Positions 24,048 through 34,365 of a stretch of DNA of 64,000 nucleotides are shown piece by piece (position 1 is the stretch's first letter; each line of letters opens with the position of its first letter). This stretch comes from Bimuria novae-zelandiae CBS 107.79 (lineage: Eukaryota; Ascomycota; Dothideomycetes; Pleosporales; Didymosphaeriaceae): NCBI GenBank assembly GCA_010015655.1, contig ML976749.1:193993-257992 (forward strand). Reading direction: 5' to 3'. A program made the translations under genes and the position numbers. The notes beneath the pieces are model-generated. The model searched no databases. It saw only the letters and a program-made list of their open reading frames with translations, and was not told the origin of the DNA.

Positions 24048-24513
24048 CTACAGCACCCCCTCCTTCCTCTGCCCCGTGAAAAAAGCGAGCCCGTAGTCCT
24101 CGGTCGAAAACGTAATCTTGCTCCCCTTGGGGAAGAAAAACACGTCTCCCGGCTTCGCGGTCACCTTCTTTCCCGTCTCGTCGGAGATGTCGAAGGAGCC
24201 TTCGACAATGATTTTCATCTCGTCGTAGCTGTAGGTGTAGACGAGGGGTGTGCCTTTTTCGAGCCGGTAGAAACCGGCGGATATGGGGGAGGTGGAGTTG
24301 ACTTTTTCGCTCGAGAAGACGTCGCCTGGGGGCGTTAGTGGGGAGGGAGGGAGAGGGGAGAGGAGAGAGGGGAGAGGTGGGTTTGGAGGAGGAGATGGAG
24401 GTTGTGAAGGGAAGAGAGGGTGGTGTACCGAGATACGCGTTCTCGTTCGCGACGAGCGGGGGCTTGAATTCCTTTTGCGCGCTGGGGTAGTGCTGCATTG
24501 CTGGGGACGACAT
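24048..24513 (-). CDS. small single-domain cupin (EutQ-like)
   Basis: Two exons (24429-24513, 24048-24325), 103-bp intron, 120 residues. After MSSPAMQHYPSAQKEFKPP, the second exon gives SAGFYRLEKGTPLVYTYSYDEMKIIVEGSFDISDETG, the first cupin motif region. VTAKPGDVFFFPKGSKITFS, the second motif, follows. The spacing and YDEMK.IVEG resemble EutQ-type cupins often annotated in fungi. The metal-binding set is reduced (Tyr/Glu in place of a full His triad), so enzyme activity is uncertain. The intron is almost pure C/T on the coding strand and longer than its neighbours. No signal peptide, so cytosolic. Substrate unknown. Confidence 0.85.
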
Positions 24514-25094
24514 GATGTAATCGCTAGCTCCCTCACTTAAAATGAAAGCGCTCGAAACTCTATATGTTAAAAGGTGAAGGGTTGTGTGCGAGCAGAGGGA
24601 GGAGTACGTTGTAAGGTATTGCAGCGCAACGACACCACCAGTACTATTTATACCGCACTACAAACACATGCCCACCGCGTACATCTACACCAAGCGTATC
24701 TCACCCATATAAATCAGCGGTTCCGCACCGGGCCATCAGAACGACTGGGCGCCATCCTGCGCTACGGGGAGCCGTTTACGGAAAGTAGTAGTTTCAAAGG
24801 CCGATTAAGTCTAAGCCGCAGGGTGACAGATGCGGTATTTTGTGTGCAGCGCCTGCATAGAAGTGATGATGGAGGCGGATGGAGTTTGGATGCGGCGGGG
24901 ATGTGATTGGTCCGTATTGCTTTGCCCGATTAGGCTGGCGGCGTTTTCGGGTGGGTGTAGTGTCTAGCCTTCATCGATACGGTAGATGAAGCAGCATGCG
25001 CAGGTGGAGATAACGCGATGAGAGCTGGGTGGAGGTGATCTGCAAAAGCAAGTCCCAGTACTTCATTCTCACGGTGTTGTGCATCGTCTGCACC
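24514..25094. other. intergenic
   Basis: Upstream of the cupin gene and downstream of the HET gene. No feature seen; short frames here lack motifs. Confidence 0.6.
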
Positions 25095-27179
25095 TTACAC
25101 CAAGTGGAAGCGATGCACACTTCTTGTTCCCTTTTTAATCAACCGGTCTACTTCACCGTTCATGAAGCCATCCACGTACGCCTCCCCTATGACCTGCCAC
25201 GCCTCTCTCACACCCGTTCTTCGCAGGATAAGCGGTATACTGCACCCAAACAGCACTGCAACGGCGTCCCCAGGGCGAGCTCTACAAGGCGCCATGCCGA
25301 TGTGGTCTTCACTAGTGACCATGAGCCGTCGCGATTTCTTGCGCGTGGTGTCCAGGAAACGAGAAAGGAAGTTATCGGCATCGTCGGAATCCACACTTGC
25401 TAGCAAAGTAGGTGGGTGCATGGTCAGGCGATGAGAAAGAGACGTAGGTTGTAGAGTGGGCGGAGGTAGAGAGTCGTAAAGGGAAGGGTGCGTGGAGGAT
25501 GTGATTGTTTCGATGAGCTGTTCGAGGGTGTATGGTCCGAAGCGTAAGTGGCGATTCTGTTGGAACCATGCCGCGAAAGCAGGGTCAGGAGAGCCTTCAG
25601 TAGCTCCTGACAACGTTTCAGAGTCTAGACATGCGTTGCAGACGAGGAGGAAGTCTGATATATAGTACTCTGGGGCCACGAAGCGGAGGTACTTGTCTTG
25701 ACGATCAAGGACAAGGGATCGAGCGATCGAACCCAGAAGCCTTATTGGATCTGGAGGTATAGGGTTTCTAGTGCGTGAGTCCTCCTTCTCTTGGAGTAAG
25801 CCATGCAATGGCTTATCCCGAGCGCAGACGAAACTCTTACACCGTGGTTCGCAGTCGTGGAGTGAGCCTAGGCTTTTGACCGTGTCCAGGATTATGCCGT
25901 TGCACCAGATCTCTTTTAGGTTTTGGTGGAAGCGCACATTGGCCTGTGCTTGTAGCCGCGGGCCAGGTGCATCGTACATGGCTTTCCAATTTTGACCATG
26001 CAGAGGTCTGAAATTTCCTATGTGCTCGCTGGCACTTTGACTCGCCATGAGCGGGACAGGGCTTGCAAACTCAGTGTAGACCCTCCAGTCGGGAACCCAA
26101 GATGGCACTGCGTTTTCGAGACCGGAATCATTCGGACCAGAATAGCGACTGAAGATATGAGAGAAATAAATGATATCAAGATTCCGGTACTCCTCGTAGA
26201 ATGATCGGACGAGCTTCGCGTATTGATCTTGAACCGGCGTTTTATATTCAGGATTCCCAACCAGCCTTCGGTCTCGTGGTGTGATGAGACCAAGAACAGA
26301 GTAAATTCGATCCCTGGGGTCTGAGGCAGAGTGATTACCAAGATACGCGAGAACGGCTACGAGGGAGAGACCGCGACCATTCGGATTGACATGTAACTGA
26401 TGAACTCTTCTTCTGTTGAAAGCCGCGTCGAATGCATGACGTGGAACCAGCTCATACTCCATGTCGCGCTCTCCCACACTGCACAAGAAAATGCTGTACA
26501 TCGCCGCTTTGAATTTTCCGCGACTGATCGAAGTGGCTCCACAGTAGAACCTCACTTCCGACGGCATAATCATTTCTTGTAATGTCCATACTCGAGACCA
26601 CCATGGGCGAGCTAGCAAATTGCTGACAGATATCCAATGAGCGGTTAGATCTGGAGATCGAAGATTCGCGCGTACAATAGCTGCATTTTTTCCGATGAAG
26701 GGTTGTAGGTTCTGTAGATCGTGCAGAAATCGGACGGCACCTCTACAGTCACTGTCGCCTTCCACCTCTTCACCGAGCCAGACCATCGTTCGGCGAGCTT
26801 TCTTGTAAATGTCTGCCATGATCCGGACCTGCTGCTCTCTCTCTTGACTATCTGCGAGGTTTATGCACAGTGAGTCTATCCACCACCAATCTTCATCGTG
26901 GAAATCTTCATGCTGGCTGACCATTCGCAGGAACGGAAAGAGACTTTTGAGTACCGGAATTCGTCCCGTCCGCAGCTGCAGAGTGGTATCCGAATATGTT
27001 TTCTCTCCCCAAGTGTAACTAACGCTAAAGAATTGCGGCACATTTGCGAGCTCGAACTGCTTCAGTCTGCCAGTGAGCTCGCCATTCTGCGACCTTGAGA
27101 AGCGAAGAAGCCGGATGGATGCACCATCTATCTGTTTAGCATAGACGGGGTTGGTAGGTGTATTGGAGTCGACGTCCAT
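25095..27179 (-). CDS. HET-domain (heterokaryon incompatibility-like) protein
   Basis: Single exon, 694 residues. The HET domain spans about residues 47-210: QFFSVSYTWGEK, then WWWIDSLCINLADSQEREQQVRIMADIYKKARRTMVWLGE, then RPWWSRVWTLQEM. These are the three conserved HET blocks. SDPRDRIYSVLGLI follows at about 280, as is usual in this class. The C-terminal 200 residues hold CRARPGDAVAVLFGCSIPLILRR and VIGEAYVDGFMNGE, a module commonly found at the end of HET proteins. HET domains trigger cell death when incompatible hyphae fuse or act in related self/non-self recognition. No NACHT or repeat domain is fused, so a partner cannot be named. Complete and without introns. Confidence 0.95.
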   Translation of the reverse strand: MDVDSNTPTNPVYAKQIDGASIRLLRFSRSQNGELTGRLKQFELANVPQFFSVSYTWGEKTYSDTTLQLRTGRIPVLKSLFPFLRMVSQHEDFHDEDWWWIDSLCINLADSQEREQQVRIMADIYKKARRTMVWLGEEVEGDSDCRGAVRFLHDLQNLQPFIGKNAAIVRANLRSPDLTAHWISVSNLLARPWWSRVWTLQEMIMPSEVRFYCGATSISRGKFKAAMYSIFLCSVGERDMEYELVPRHAFDAAFNRRRVHQLHVNPNGRGLSLVAVLAYLGNHSASDPRDRIYSVLGLITPRDRRLVGNPEYKTPVQDQYAKLVRSFYEEYRNLDIIYFSHIFSRYSGPNDSGLENAVPSWVPDWRVYTEFASPVPLMASQSASEHIGNFRPLHGQNWKAMYDAPGPRLQAQANVRFHQNLKEIWCNGIILDTVKSLGSLHDCEPRCKSFVCARDKPLHGLLQEKEDSRTRNPIPPDPIRLLGSIARSLVLDRQDKYLRFVAPEYYISDFLLVCNACLDSETLSGATEGSPDPAFAAWFQQNRHLRFGPYTLEQLIETITSSTHPSLYDSLPPPTLQPTSLSHRLTMHPPTLLASVDSDDADNFLSRFLDTTRKKSRRLMVTSEDHIGMAPCRARPGDAVAVLFGCSIPLILRRTGVREAWQVIGEAYVDGFMNGEVDRLIKKGTRSVHRFHLV

Positions 27180-27540
27180 GAAGTTTGACGGGTGAAACTG
27201 CGGAAAGCGGATCTGGCGGCTCTTGAGATATGGCGGGGCTCATCAGGTGAGATTTAAAGGCCTTTTACCACATGCATAGCAGCACCTGAGTGCTTAAGCT
27301 TAGTAGGGGCGTAGGCTAGAATAGGTTACCAAAACTGATTTGCTCCTAACACGGGTTCAATCGTGCGCTAAGTCATGTCCGAGGTGAGGACTGAAGGTTG
27401 CCTGCCGCCTCAAAATGCGCGAGACTAGAAATAGCCCACAATGCGTAAGATATTTTGATCAGGTCATTAAAGACGCATGCCTAGAGCGACAAAATATATA
27501 TAAGTATAAATCGGGACCAAAAAGAACCAAAAGAATATTT
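27180..27540. other. intergenic
   Basis: Promoter side of the HET gene and 3' side of the tRNA. Two T-runs on the minus strand (CTTTTGG and CTTTTTGG, within about 27510-27535) could end pol III transcription of the tRNA. Confidence 0.5.
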
Positions 27541-27585
27541 GTGTGACCCTGCCAGGGGCCGAAAGTGACCATGCCAGGGGTCGAA
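27541..27585 (-). repeat. two tandem copies of a tRNA-Arg 3' end (22-bp unit)
   Basis: On the minus strand, TTCGACCCCTGGCATGGTCA is followed at once by a second copy TTCGGCCCCTGGCAGGGTCA. The second fits an acceptor stem GACCCTG, the first fits the GGCCATG present here. Confidence 0.85.
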
Positions 27586-27699
27586 CCTATGTTGATTTTA
27601 GCGTGATCACGTGATCATTAGATTATGTAATGCACACCTGGAATCTCTTGATAACGCAGTAGATCGTAGTCAAGCGCCTTGCCATTGGGCCACATGGCC
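27566..27699 (-). tRNA. tRNA-Arg(ACG) with anticodon intron and an interrupted T-loop
   Basis: The minus strand gives acceptor GGCCATG (27699-27693), D arm GCCC..GGC, anticodon stem CTTGA/TCAAG with loop CTACGA..A, so anticodon ACG. An 11-nt intron (27653-27663) sits at the canonical 37/38 position. Variable AGATT and T-stem CCAGG (27637-27641) follow. Then come 51 extra nt (27586-27636) before T-loop TTCGACC (27579-27585), CCTGG, acceptor CATGGTC (27567-27573) and A. All four stems pair (one G-U) once both insertions are ignored. The T-loop insertion splits the B box and contains the palindrome TGATCACGTGATCA. Probably a disrupted gene; an extra intron is possible but would be very unusual. 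Confidence 0.8.
27604..27617. repeat. 14-bp perfect palindrome within the tRNA insertion
   Basis: TGATCACGTGATCA, self-complementary, at about the middle of the 51-nt T-loop insertion. Confidence 0.9.
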
Positions 27700-29043
27700 G
27701 TTCTGTTTCTTCGATTGATGACTAAGAACATGATTCTAATCGTCATATACCCTTTTGCATAGCGTCGTCCAGCATGTTGTGTGCCCAACCAAATCTTGGA
27801 AGCTAACAGCCTCGACGTGTAGCATTCCATGTAAAGACGAAAATTTTCGTCTTGAACAACACCGTTAGCGAGCGAAATTTTCAAATCTCCCCACTTGTAA
27901 GCATACTACAAAAACATCCCTGTAGGAACGACATGCTGCGCCTAGATTTTGCAGGGCGCTTTGTCGAGAGCGGCCGAGGTTCATGTCTATTGTATACTGG
28001 CAGCATAGTATTTTTAGACTGTACACGACATGATAGCACATCCAAATGAGGAGCTCTTACTCAGTGGGCAGCGTGAAGACTGGTGAGACTCCCACGCCAC
28101 TGCAAATGTATTTCTTGTAGGTCAGCTCTTCATTTCAGTCCGAATACGGTGGTGAGGTCCACAAGGTGATATGATCTTAGGTGGACGAGGTTGAGGCAGC
28201 GGAGCCCCGCGGTCAGATCGCGCAGTGCTCGAGGAACCACAGGGAACCATTCCTTGCCCAATTTACACTGCTCTAGAGCCATAATTACTGTGTAAGTGAA
28301 GCCCACTTCAGATACCTACCTAGGCACCCGTATGGAGACTGTGCTGTGGAATGCTACTCCGAAAAGCACAATATACGACTTCGAACCTTAGCCATGGGAT
28401 GACATAGATATGACGTCCTCGAGACTTCCCATAGATACAGTTTTCGCTTGTGAGAGTGAGTAAGCTTGAAGGCACGAAGACCATTGGGGCTAAGTTTGCT
28501 AATGAAACGCCGTGGATTATTTAGGCCTCGAGAAGCTATTGCCATCCATGGATTTTACGCACCAAAACAGCTTGAGGCGAAGTTGTTATCCTGACGCAGT
28601 ACACAATTGCCGAAGACCGAGACAAAATGTTAAACCACCAAGAAAATGCGCCTTACTGGCCGAGTGCGATGGGATGATTGATATTGCCCCAGATCTTCAT
28701 ACTCAGCCACATCCGCGTAGCACAGACAGCGCAATCCCTGCAAGTGCATGAAACGCGCGTTTGGTCTAAATTAGGTCGGATTCGCGACTATGGCCCGCCA
28801 TCATTTGATGACCCGCACGTTTTTCCGTTGCTCGCTTTGCCTTTCACTCTCAGCGCGATGCGAGGGACAAGTTGCGTCGCCGCTCGTTTGTACACTGTTC
28901 TGCGCGCCGTGCCACTCTTTGGGCACGTTGTGTGCGCAGCCTCACCATAGCGGCATAGCCCAACCCCAATATACCTCAGCCTCATCTGACCTTCTACGGC
29001 CCTCATTTCCTGACTTTCCGCACTCCTCAACCTCCTTCGCTTC
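27700..29043. other. intergenic
   Basis: About 1.3 kb without a gene that can be supported. The last 250 bp is the likely promoter and leader of the fibroin-3-like gene; it is C/T-rich with no clear TATA box. Confidence 0.55.
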
Positions 29044-30478
29044 ATGGCTTCGTTACTTGCTCAGCGTGCGCTGGTCGCGGCGCGCGCGGACACTATTGGT
29101 GATATCAAAGACACGCTCTCATCGTGGGACAAGTGCATGGCTAAGAATTACTGCAAGTACGTAATGCCGAAAGGCTAGCACAGTTCAGTGGCTGACATTC
29201 AAGAGGTGGCCCGTCATTGTTGCTATCATCATCGGAGGTATCATCGTGCTCTCTGTTGTACTGTGCGTAGCACGGTGCGTATGCTGCGGTGCCGAGGTGG
29301 CCTGCTGCTGTTTCAAATGTTGCAGTTGCTGCTGCCCTTCCGGGGGGAGGAAAGGTCACAAGCGTGTTAAGACCCCTCCGCCGCTTCCTTACAACAACTT
29401 GGCATACACGTCTGCTCCACCCGCACCCATCGCTCCACTCGATACGCGACCCTTAAATCAGCAATACCGATCGCATGCGGCTCCTACATTCAACCCGGCA
29501 ACAGCGCCTTCCTTCAATCCCTCTACAAATCCTGCCGCGCCTCAATTTGCCAGATTTGACACGCATTCCAAACCAGTCAACGAAGATGCTTTACCTGCCA
29601 TGCCTAGTTGGAAAGATGCAAAGAGCGTACAAGTGGAGGAGGAAGTCATCCCTGAAAAACGGGACGACGTAGAGATGGATAGGCTAGACCACAACGGAAG
29701 CATGACCGGGACTTCGATGGCAGCTGTAGCAGCAGGTGGCGGAGTCGCTCGGACATCTCCCGGGCCCGGAAGGTCTCCAGTGCAGCGCATGCAAACGGAG
29801 GACGGGTACGGATACTCTCAAGGATACGGAAATGATCCCTATGCTGGTGGGGCTCCTTACCGCAGCCCACAAGGTAGTGCTGCAGGCTATGGCGGTTCCT
29901 ACGGTCAACGGCAAGACAGTTACCGCGGGGCGTCCCCTCCGCAACCGTCGCTTTCTCCTTTGTATGGAGCAGGTGCCGGTTATGCGCAAAATCCACTCGA
30001 TCGACGATCACCAGGCCCAGGCGACTATAACAGACAGCCCGCGCGCCAATCACCGGCGCCAGCTTACGATCAGTACGACCAGCAACAGCAGTATGGACAA
30101 CCTCAATCACGTAAGCCACCGTCACTAAACACAAACAACTATGGTTACGGAAACGCGAATCGGTATCAGGAACCCATGGAGGTGTCGCCTGTCTCACCCA
30201 GCCATGGCATGTACAACAATGGGTACGCTGCCGTGTCTGCTCCCAGAAGAGACCCCTCGCCGGTATACGCTCCTTCTGGCCCAGCCATGGTCGCACCTCC
30301 CATCCCATCTTCATCTCCATCACCTGCGTATCCTGGGCAGCAAACGTACGGGTCAGCGGAGACTTCTACCTATCCAACACATCAGCCATACAGGGCTTAC
30401 ACACCTGCTCCAGCACAGGACCAACAGTACTCCGGCGTTTCCAGAAAGCCTGTCGAGGGCTCTTGGAAGGAGATATAA
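29044..30478 (+). CDS. fibroin-3-related single-pass membrane protein
   Basis: Two exons (29044-29156, 29206-30478), 49-bp intron with a GCTGAC branch site, 461 residues. A short N-terminus (MASLLAQRALVAARADTIGDIKDTLSSWDKCMAKNYCK, in two parts) precedes one transmembrane helix, WPVIVAIIIGGIIVLSVVLC. A dense cysteine patch (CVCCGAEVACCC..CCSCCCP) lies just inside, likely palmitoylated. The remaining 390 residues are low-complexity Pro/Tyr/Gln/Ser sequence ending SRKPVEGSWKEI. This architecture and the closing GSWKEI are known in Pezizomycotina proteins annotated as fibroin-3 related. Function is not established; a plasma-membrane or septal location is plausible. Convergent with the FAD oxidase. 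Confidence 0.88.
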
Positions 30479-31419
30479 GTGTTCCAGGACGAAGAATACC
30501 TTCAGTGACGATACGGTAGATGGTGATCTCTGTTTACGCACATTTCTGTTTCGATGCATAGCGACGGCGATACAAACTCGTTGCGCCGTTTTACAATCCA
30601 ATAGGCGGTGTACGCTAGCGTCGGTTTTGAACGTTTCCATTCTGTATATACCTCATAGGGAAAATGCGCATGAGATTTGCGCGGCGTTGGTTTTGAACGT
30701 TTCCATTCTGTATATACCTCATAGGAAAAGTGCACATGAGACTTGCGCGGCGTTTTCCTAAATGATGCTATGATGAGTTAGCTGAAACTATCCTTTGCTT
30801 CAGTGTTCGTGCAGTACTGATTGTACATGTAATTAGGACTACTTGAGGCGCGTTGGGACTGGGGCAAGGGTAGCTGGGAGGTCGTGCTGTGCGGGTACAT
30901 CGTAGGATTCGGGAGACAATGAAATACCCTTTGGTATTATGAGCTACGGACTGAGCAATGCATAAGCCGCACACATGTAGGATGAAAACATGAGTGATGC
31001 CACTCTCTGCGGTACGCAGCCGTGATCCTGGCACTGCAACTCCTGCCTTCCATCCTGTTTCGGATACGATAAAGCGTAATGCTGCATATAATTTTCAACT
31101 CAATGCGTCCTTTGTGATTACTAGTTATGGCGCCCTCGAAACCTTTCATGCGTCCTCTTCCACGACTGAAGTCGTATACTGTGCTCACATTGTTTCGACA
31201 CTAGGAAAGTCCTTCATTACTCCGGCATGCTTGGGGTACTTCGCTGAATAACAAAAGTCCAAACAAGAACAAAGGAAGATACTGCGGACCCAAATACGAA
31301 TTAGATTAGAGAAAGACTCGTTGTCTGTGTCAGCTCATTGAGCCTAAAAAGTGACCGTGCAAAAGAAATTAGCCCGCGAAAGAGGCCGAAGGAGGCAAAA
31401 GAGGAAAGAAGATAGGATA
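30479..31419. other. intergenic with a 66-bp tandem duplication
   Basis: Downstream of two convergent genes. It contains the tandem repeat at 30623-30754; otherwise nothing recognised. Confidence 0.6.
30623..30754. repeat. 66-bp unit, two tandem copies
   Basis: Copies 30623-30688 and 30689-30754 both start GGTTTTGAACGTTTCCATTC and end TTGCGCGGCGTT, with a few differences near the middle. They lie about 150 bp after the fibroin-3-like stop codon, probably in its 3' UTR. Confidence 0.9.
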
Positions 31420-33339
31420 TCAGTCAACACGACAAAGCTTGCCGTTCTCATTCGGCAGCCCATCAACGCTCTCAACTTTCCACCTCTCACTACCAACACT
31501 TGTGGTAGCGAAAAACACGTCATGCGGGTCTAGCTTCGCCTTCAACTCCAGCAGACGTGGGTACTTGTCGCCCCAGAACGCCTGTCCAAAGTTCGGCTCC
31601 AGACGGTCCGCTTCCGCGAGGTAAGATCCAGCACCGGGAGAAATGTCCCTCCAGCGCTGCATATCTCCGCTCTGGAACTCCTGTCGCACTTTCAACGTCT
31701 CGGCCGCCGTGCCGTTGGGGTTCCACCGCACAGCTTGCTGAGCGAACAAGATGTTGGGTCGCCAAGCTGGGTTGACGGCGTTGTCGGAATTGGCCGGGTC
31801 GACGGCCTTGATGTTAAAGTGTACTTGCACGCGGTTGTTCTTGCTCGATTGGCGTAGGTGGTTGAATAGCTCGTCGCGCTTCTCTTCGGTCTCAAAGTTC
31901 GCGCGGGGAAACATGCGGGAGCCGGTTGTGGAGTTGATCTTGCCGACGGTTTCGAGCGGGAAGGAGCTCCGCCAGGCTTCGTAGTAGGAATCGAAATGAG
32001 TGATGTTGGGGTCGAAGTTGATCCCAAGGTCGTTTAGGCGGGTGAACCAGGGCTGGAGCAGTGCTTTGGTCTCCTCAAGTGTCTTGTTAGGCGCGAAAAA
32101 GGGTGACATGTTGAACGTAAAAATTCCCGTCCAAACGTTGGGGATAAGCGTCCAGTACGCGTAGGTGCCTGCGTCGGCGTTGGGAATGAAATAATCGACG
32201 TAGGCGCGTATGCCTGCCCAGAATGTCTCGTTGCCAATCTTCTCAGATGTGAAGGAGAACCGCGATGCCGTCGTGGGGAAGTCAGGATGGGCTTTGACTG
32301 TGACTGAAGTCGCAATGCCAAAGGTAGATCCACCTCCGCCACGCATCGCCCAGAAGAGGTCGGTATTAGAAGTCGAGTTGGCTGTCACGAATTTGCCGTC
32401 TGCAGTGACGACCTCAAAGGCGAGTACTTGGTCTGCTCCGGTGCCATAGCTATATCGCATTAGTATGGCTTTCTGACACCGATGGACTTCTACTCACAGT
32501 GATGTCAGAGGAGAGTGCCCGCCACCCTGAATGTAGCCACCAAAGATGCCCACTGTTTCACCCTCGCCACCAACAACGGAATGCCCCTTCTCATGAGCAG
32601 TTTTGTAGATTTCGAACGCCTGAACACCCACTCCAGCCTTGAAAGCTGGCCCTGAGTATCCAACTTTTTCGTCCACAAAGTTCTCGAAGTACTCAATGTC
32701 TTTGAAGTGATGGGTCCAGATACTCAGAGCGTCCTTTCCACCAGATTTGCCCAAGAAATCGTGCCCTGTGTTCTTCACCACTAGCCTGACCCCGGTGTTC
32801 CGCGCAAAATTGACGCCCATCTGTATATGCTTTGGTTCGGTCGCGTTGAGAACATATAGAGGAAAGCCGCCCCTCGTACAATTGCCTGAATCAAAGATGT
32901 TCGGTGGAAGACAAGTCATGCCCTGGGTCACCGGGCTCATCATTTCCACGGCGTTGTCGAAATGTGAGTAGGACTCGTTCCAGTAAGCCGTTACTTTGAC
33001 GCATTCAGCCTGGTTGTAGAGCGGGCCATTGTAGCAGACTGATGCTAGAGGATCAGGTCGGCTCAAGAGTTGTCCGTCCACCAGTTGGTTTAACGTTTCC
33101 CAAGCCCTGTCGGATGGCCAGTTCCGGTCGCCTGGATAGACTTTGCATCTTGAAGAGTTATGCACAGGCGCTGTGTCTGATAGGAATAGATGCTTGATAT
33201 CGTCGGCTACTCCCGTTAATGTGTTGTTGACCGTACGCAGCAGACCTGTGGATGTGAGGACAGGAGTTGCATTTGTGGAGGCCGCAAGGATCGCCGTCAG
33301 CCAAACACCTTTCGATCCATTACGGTGTTGTCGAACCAT
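31420..33339 (-). CDS. secreted FAD-linked oxidase, berberine-bridge-enzyme type
   Basis: Two exons (32498-33339, 31420-32449), 48-bp intron, 623 residues. The N-terminal hydrophobic stretch GVWLTAILAASTNA suggests secretion, and there are many N-x-S/T sites. The PCMH FAD domain has VRLVVKNTGHDFLGKSGGKDALSIWTHH, where His of NTGHD is the expected covalent attachment residue, and GIFGGYIQGGGHSPLTSLYG. The usual Cys of the second flavin bond (before the GGY motif) is Glu here (GEGETVG). The C-terminus ends with the BBE block NFGQAFWGDKYPRLLELKAKLDPHDVF. Such enzymes oxidise alcohols, sugars or alkaloids with O2. Not in a visible biosynthetic cluster; substrate unknown. Divergent from the rhodopsin-domain gene. 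Confidence 0.93.
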
Positions 33340-34365
33340 TATGTTGTTTAACCTCGCTTGCGACGAGCCTCAGCCAAAAGAGTGAATGCTGGAGGCAATC
33401 GTCTACTCTTCAACGGCTGTCAAGGCCGGTTTCCCTTGGAAAGAGCAGGTGGTGGCAAGACGAGGATCCCGTCTCTCGGGGGGAACGGAAAAGTCGATCG
33501 CAACAGGTCTGAACGTTGCCAATAGAACGTGACTCCTTGGAGCCAATGCACCCCCTGCACACTTGTTTTGATGACTGACGATCATTACTATATCTAAGAA
33601 GAGGCTCGCCAGGATAGGTCACATTATTTCTTCGCCCGAGGGGGCCCTCCCGCTTCGAGTACCGGTAGAGGAAAATAATCACCGTTTGTTTTGTCCCCGC
33701 ATCGGCGGCGGCAGGGACGATGAATGCAACCCCGCGTCGCGGCTCGAAGGTAAGGAACCCAGTGGAGAGGATTTTACATCCAGCCTCACATGGCTACTAC
33801 ATACGCGTCTTGAGGAGTCTGCGCATGCCAAGCGCGTTTCGCCAATGCAGTTGACGAGAAAAGTAGGGTTGTGGTTCCACCTCAGGCCGCATCCCACAGT
33901 GCCGTTCACGCCAGCTCGTGTACACTAGCCGTTCGGAGAACTAGCGCTATCCTAAAACATCATCACGACTCAGGATCAGCGCCCATGATGCCGGCAGAGC
34001 TGACACACCTCCCCGAATCCAACTTGTGTACGCTTTTGTCTATATTGGGCCGCCATGGCCCATGGATGGAACCTGTTTACTCCTTTCTGCCAACCGGGCG
34101 TAGTCTAGTCGTGGGTGCACGTTCAAATGCTAGCACTAGGCAAGCCCGTGATAAAGGTAGTGATGCCCTCGAGCTAGTGACTGACGCTCTTTTGCATAGC
34201 TAATCCTCGACAGTGTGCAGATGCATTGGTGATTCCCAGCGGGTCTTTACTGCACATGCTTGCTTTCTGATTTTGTAAGCTACCAGAGGTACACTGCGCT
34301 GTGCATAATGAATAAATGCTGATCTTACTTCACATTCAGAATTTTTAAAGCGTTCTTGTTTGGAT
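33340..34365. promoter_or_regulatory. divergent intergenic region, FAD oxidase / rhodopsin-domain gene
   Basis: About 1 kb. No gene supported; several short frames (for example 33679-33928 on either strand) lack motifs. No clear promoter element seen. Confidence 0.5.

Noticed and set aside
24326..24428. C/T-rich tract read as a possible repeat element
   Set aside because: It has GT and AG ends in phase with the cupin exons, so it is better explained as a pyrimidine-rich intron.
29644..30323. Long minus-strand frame across the fibroin-3-like gene
   Set aside because: Shadow of the plus-strand low-complexity coding exon.
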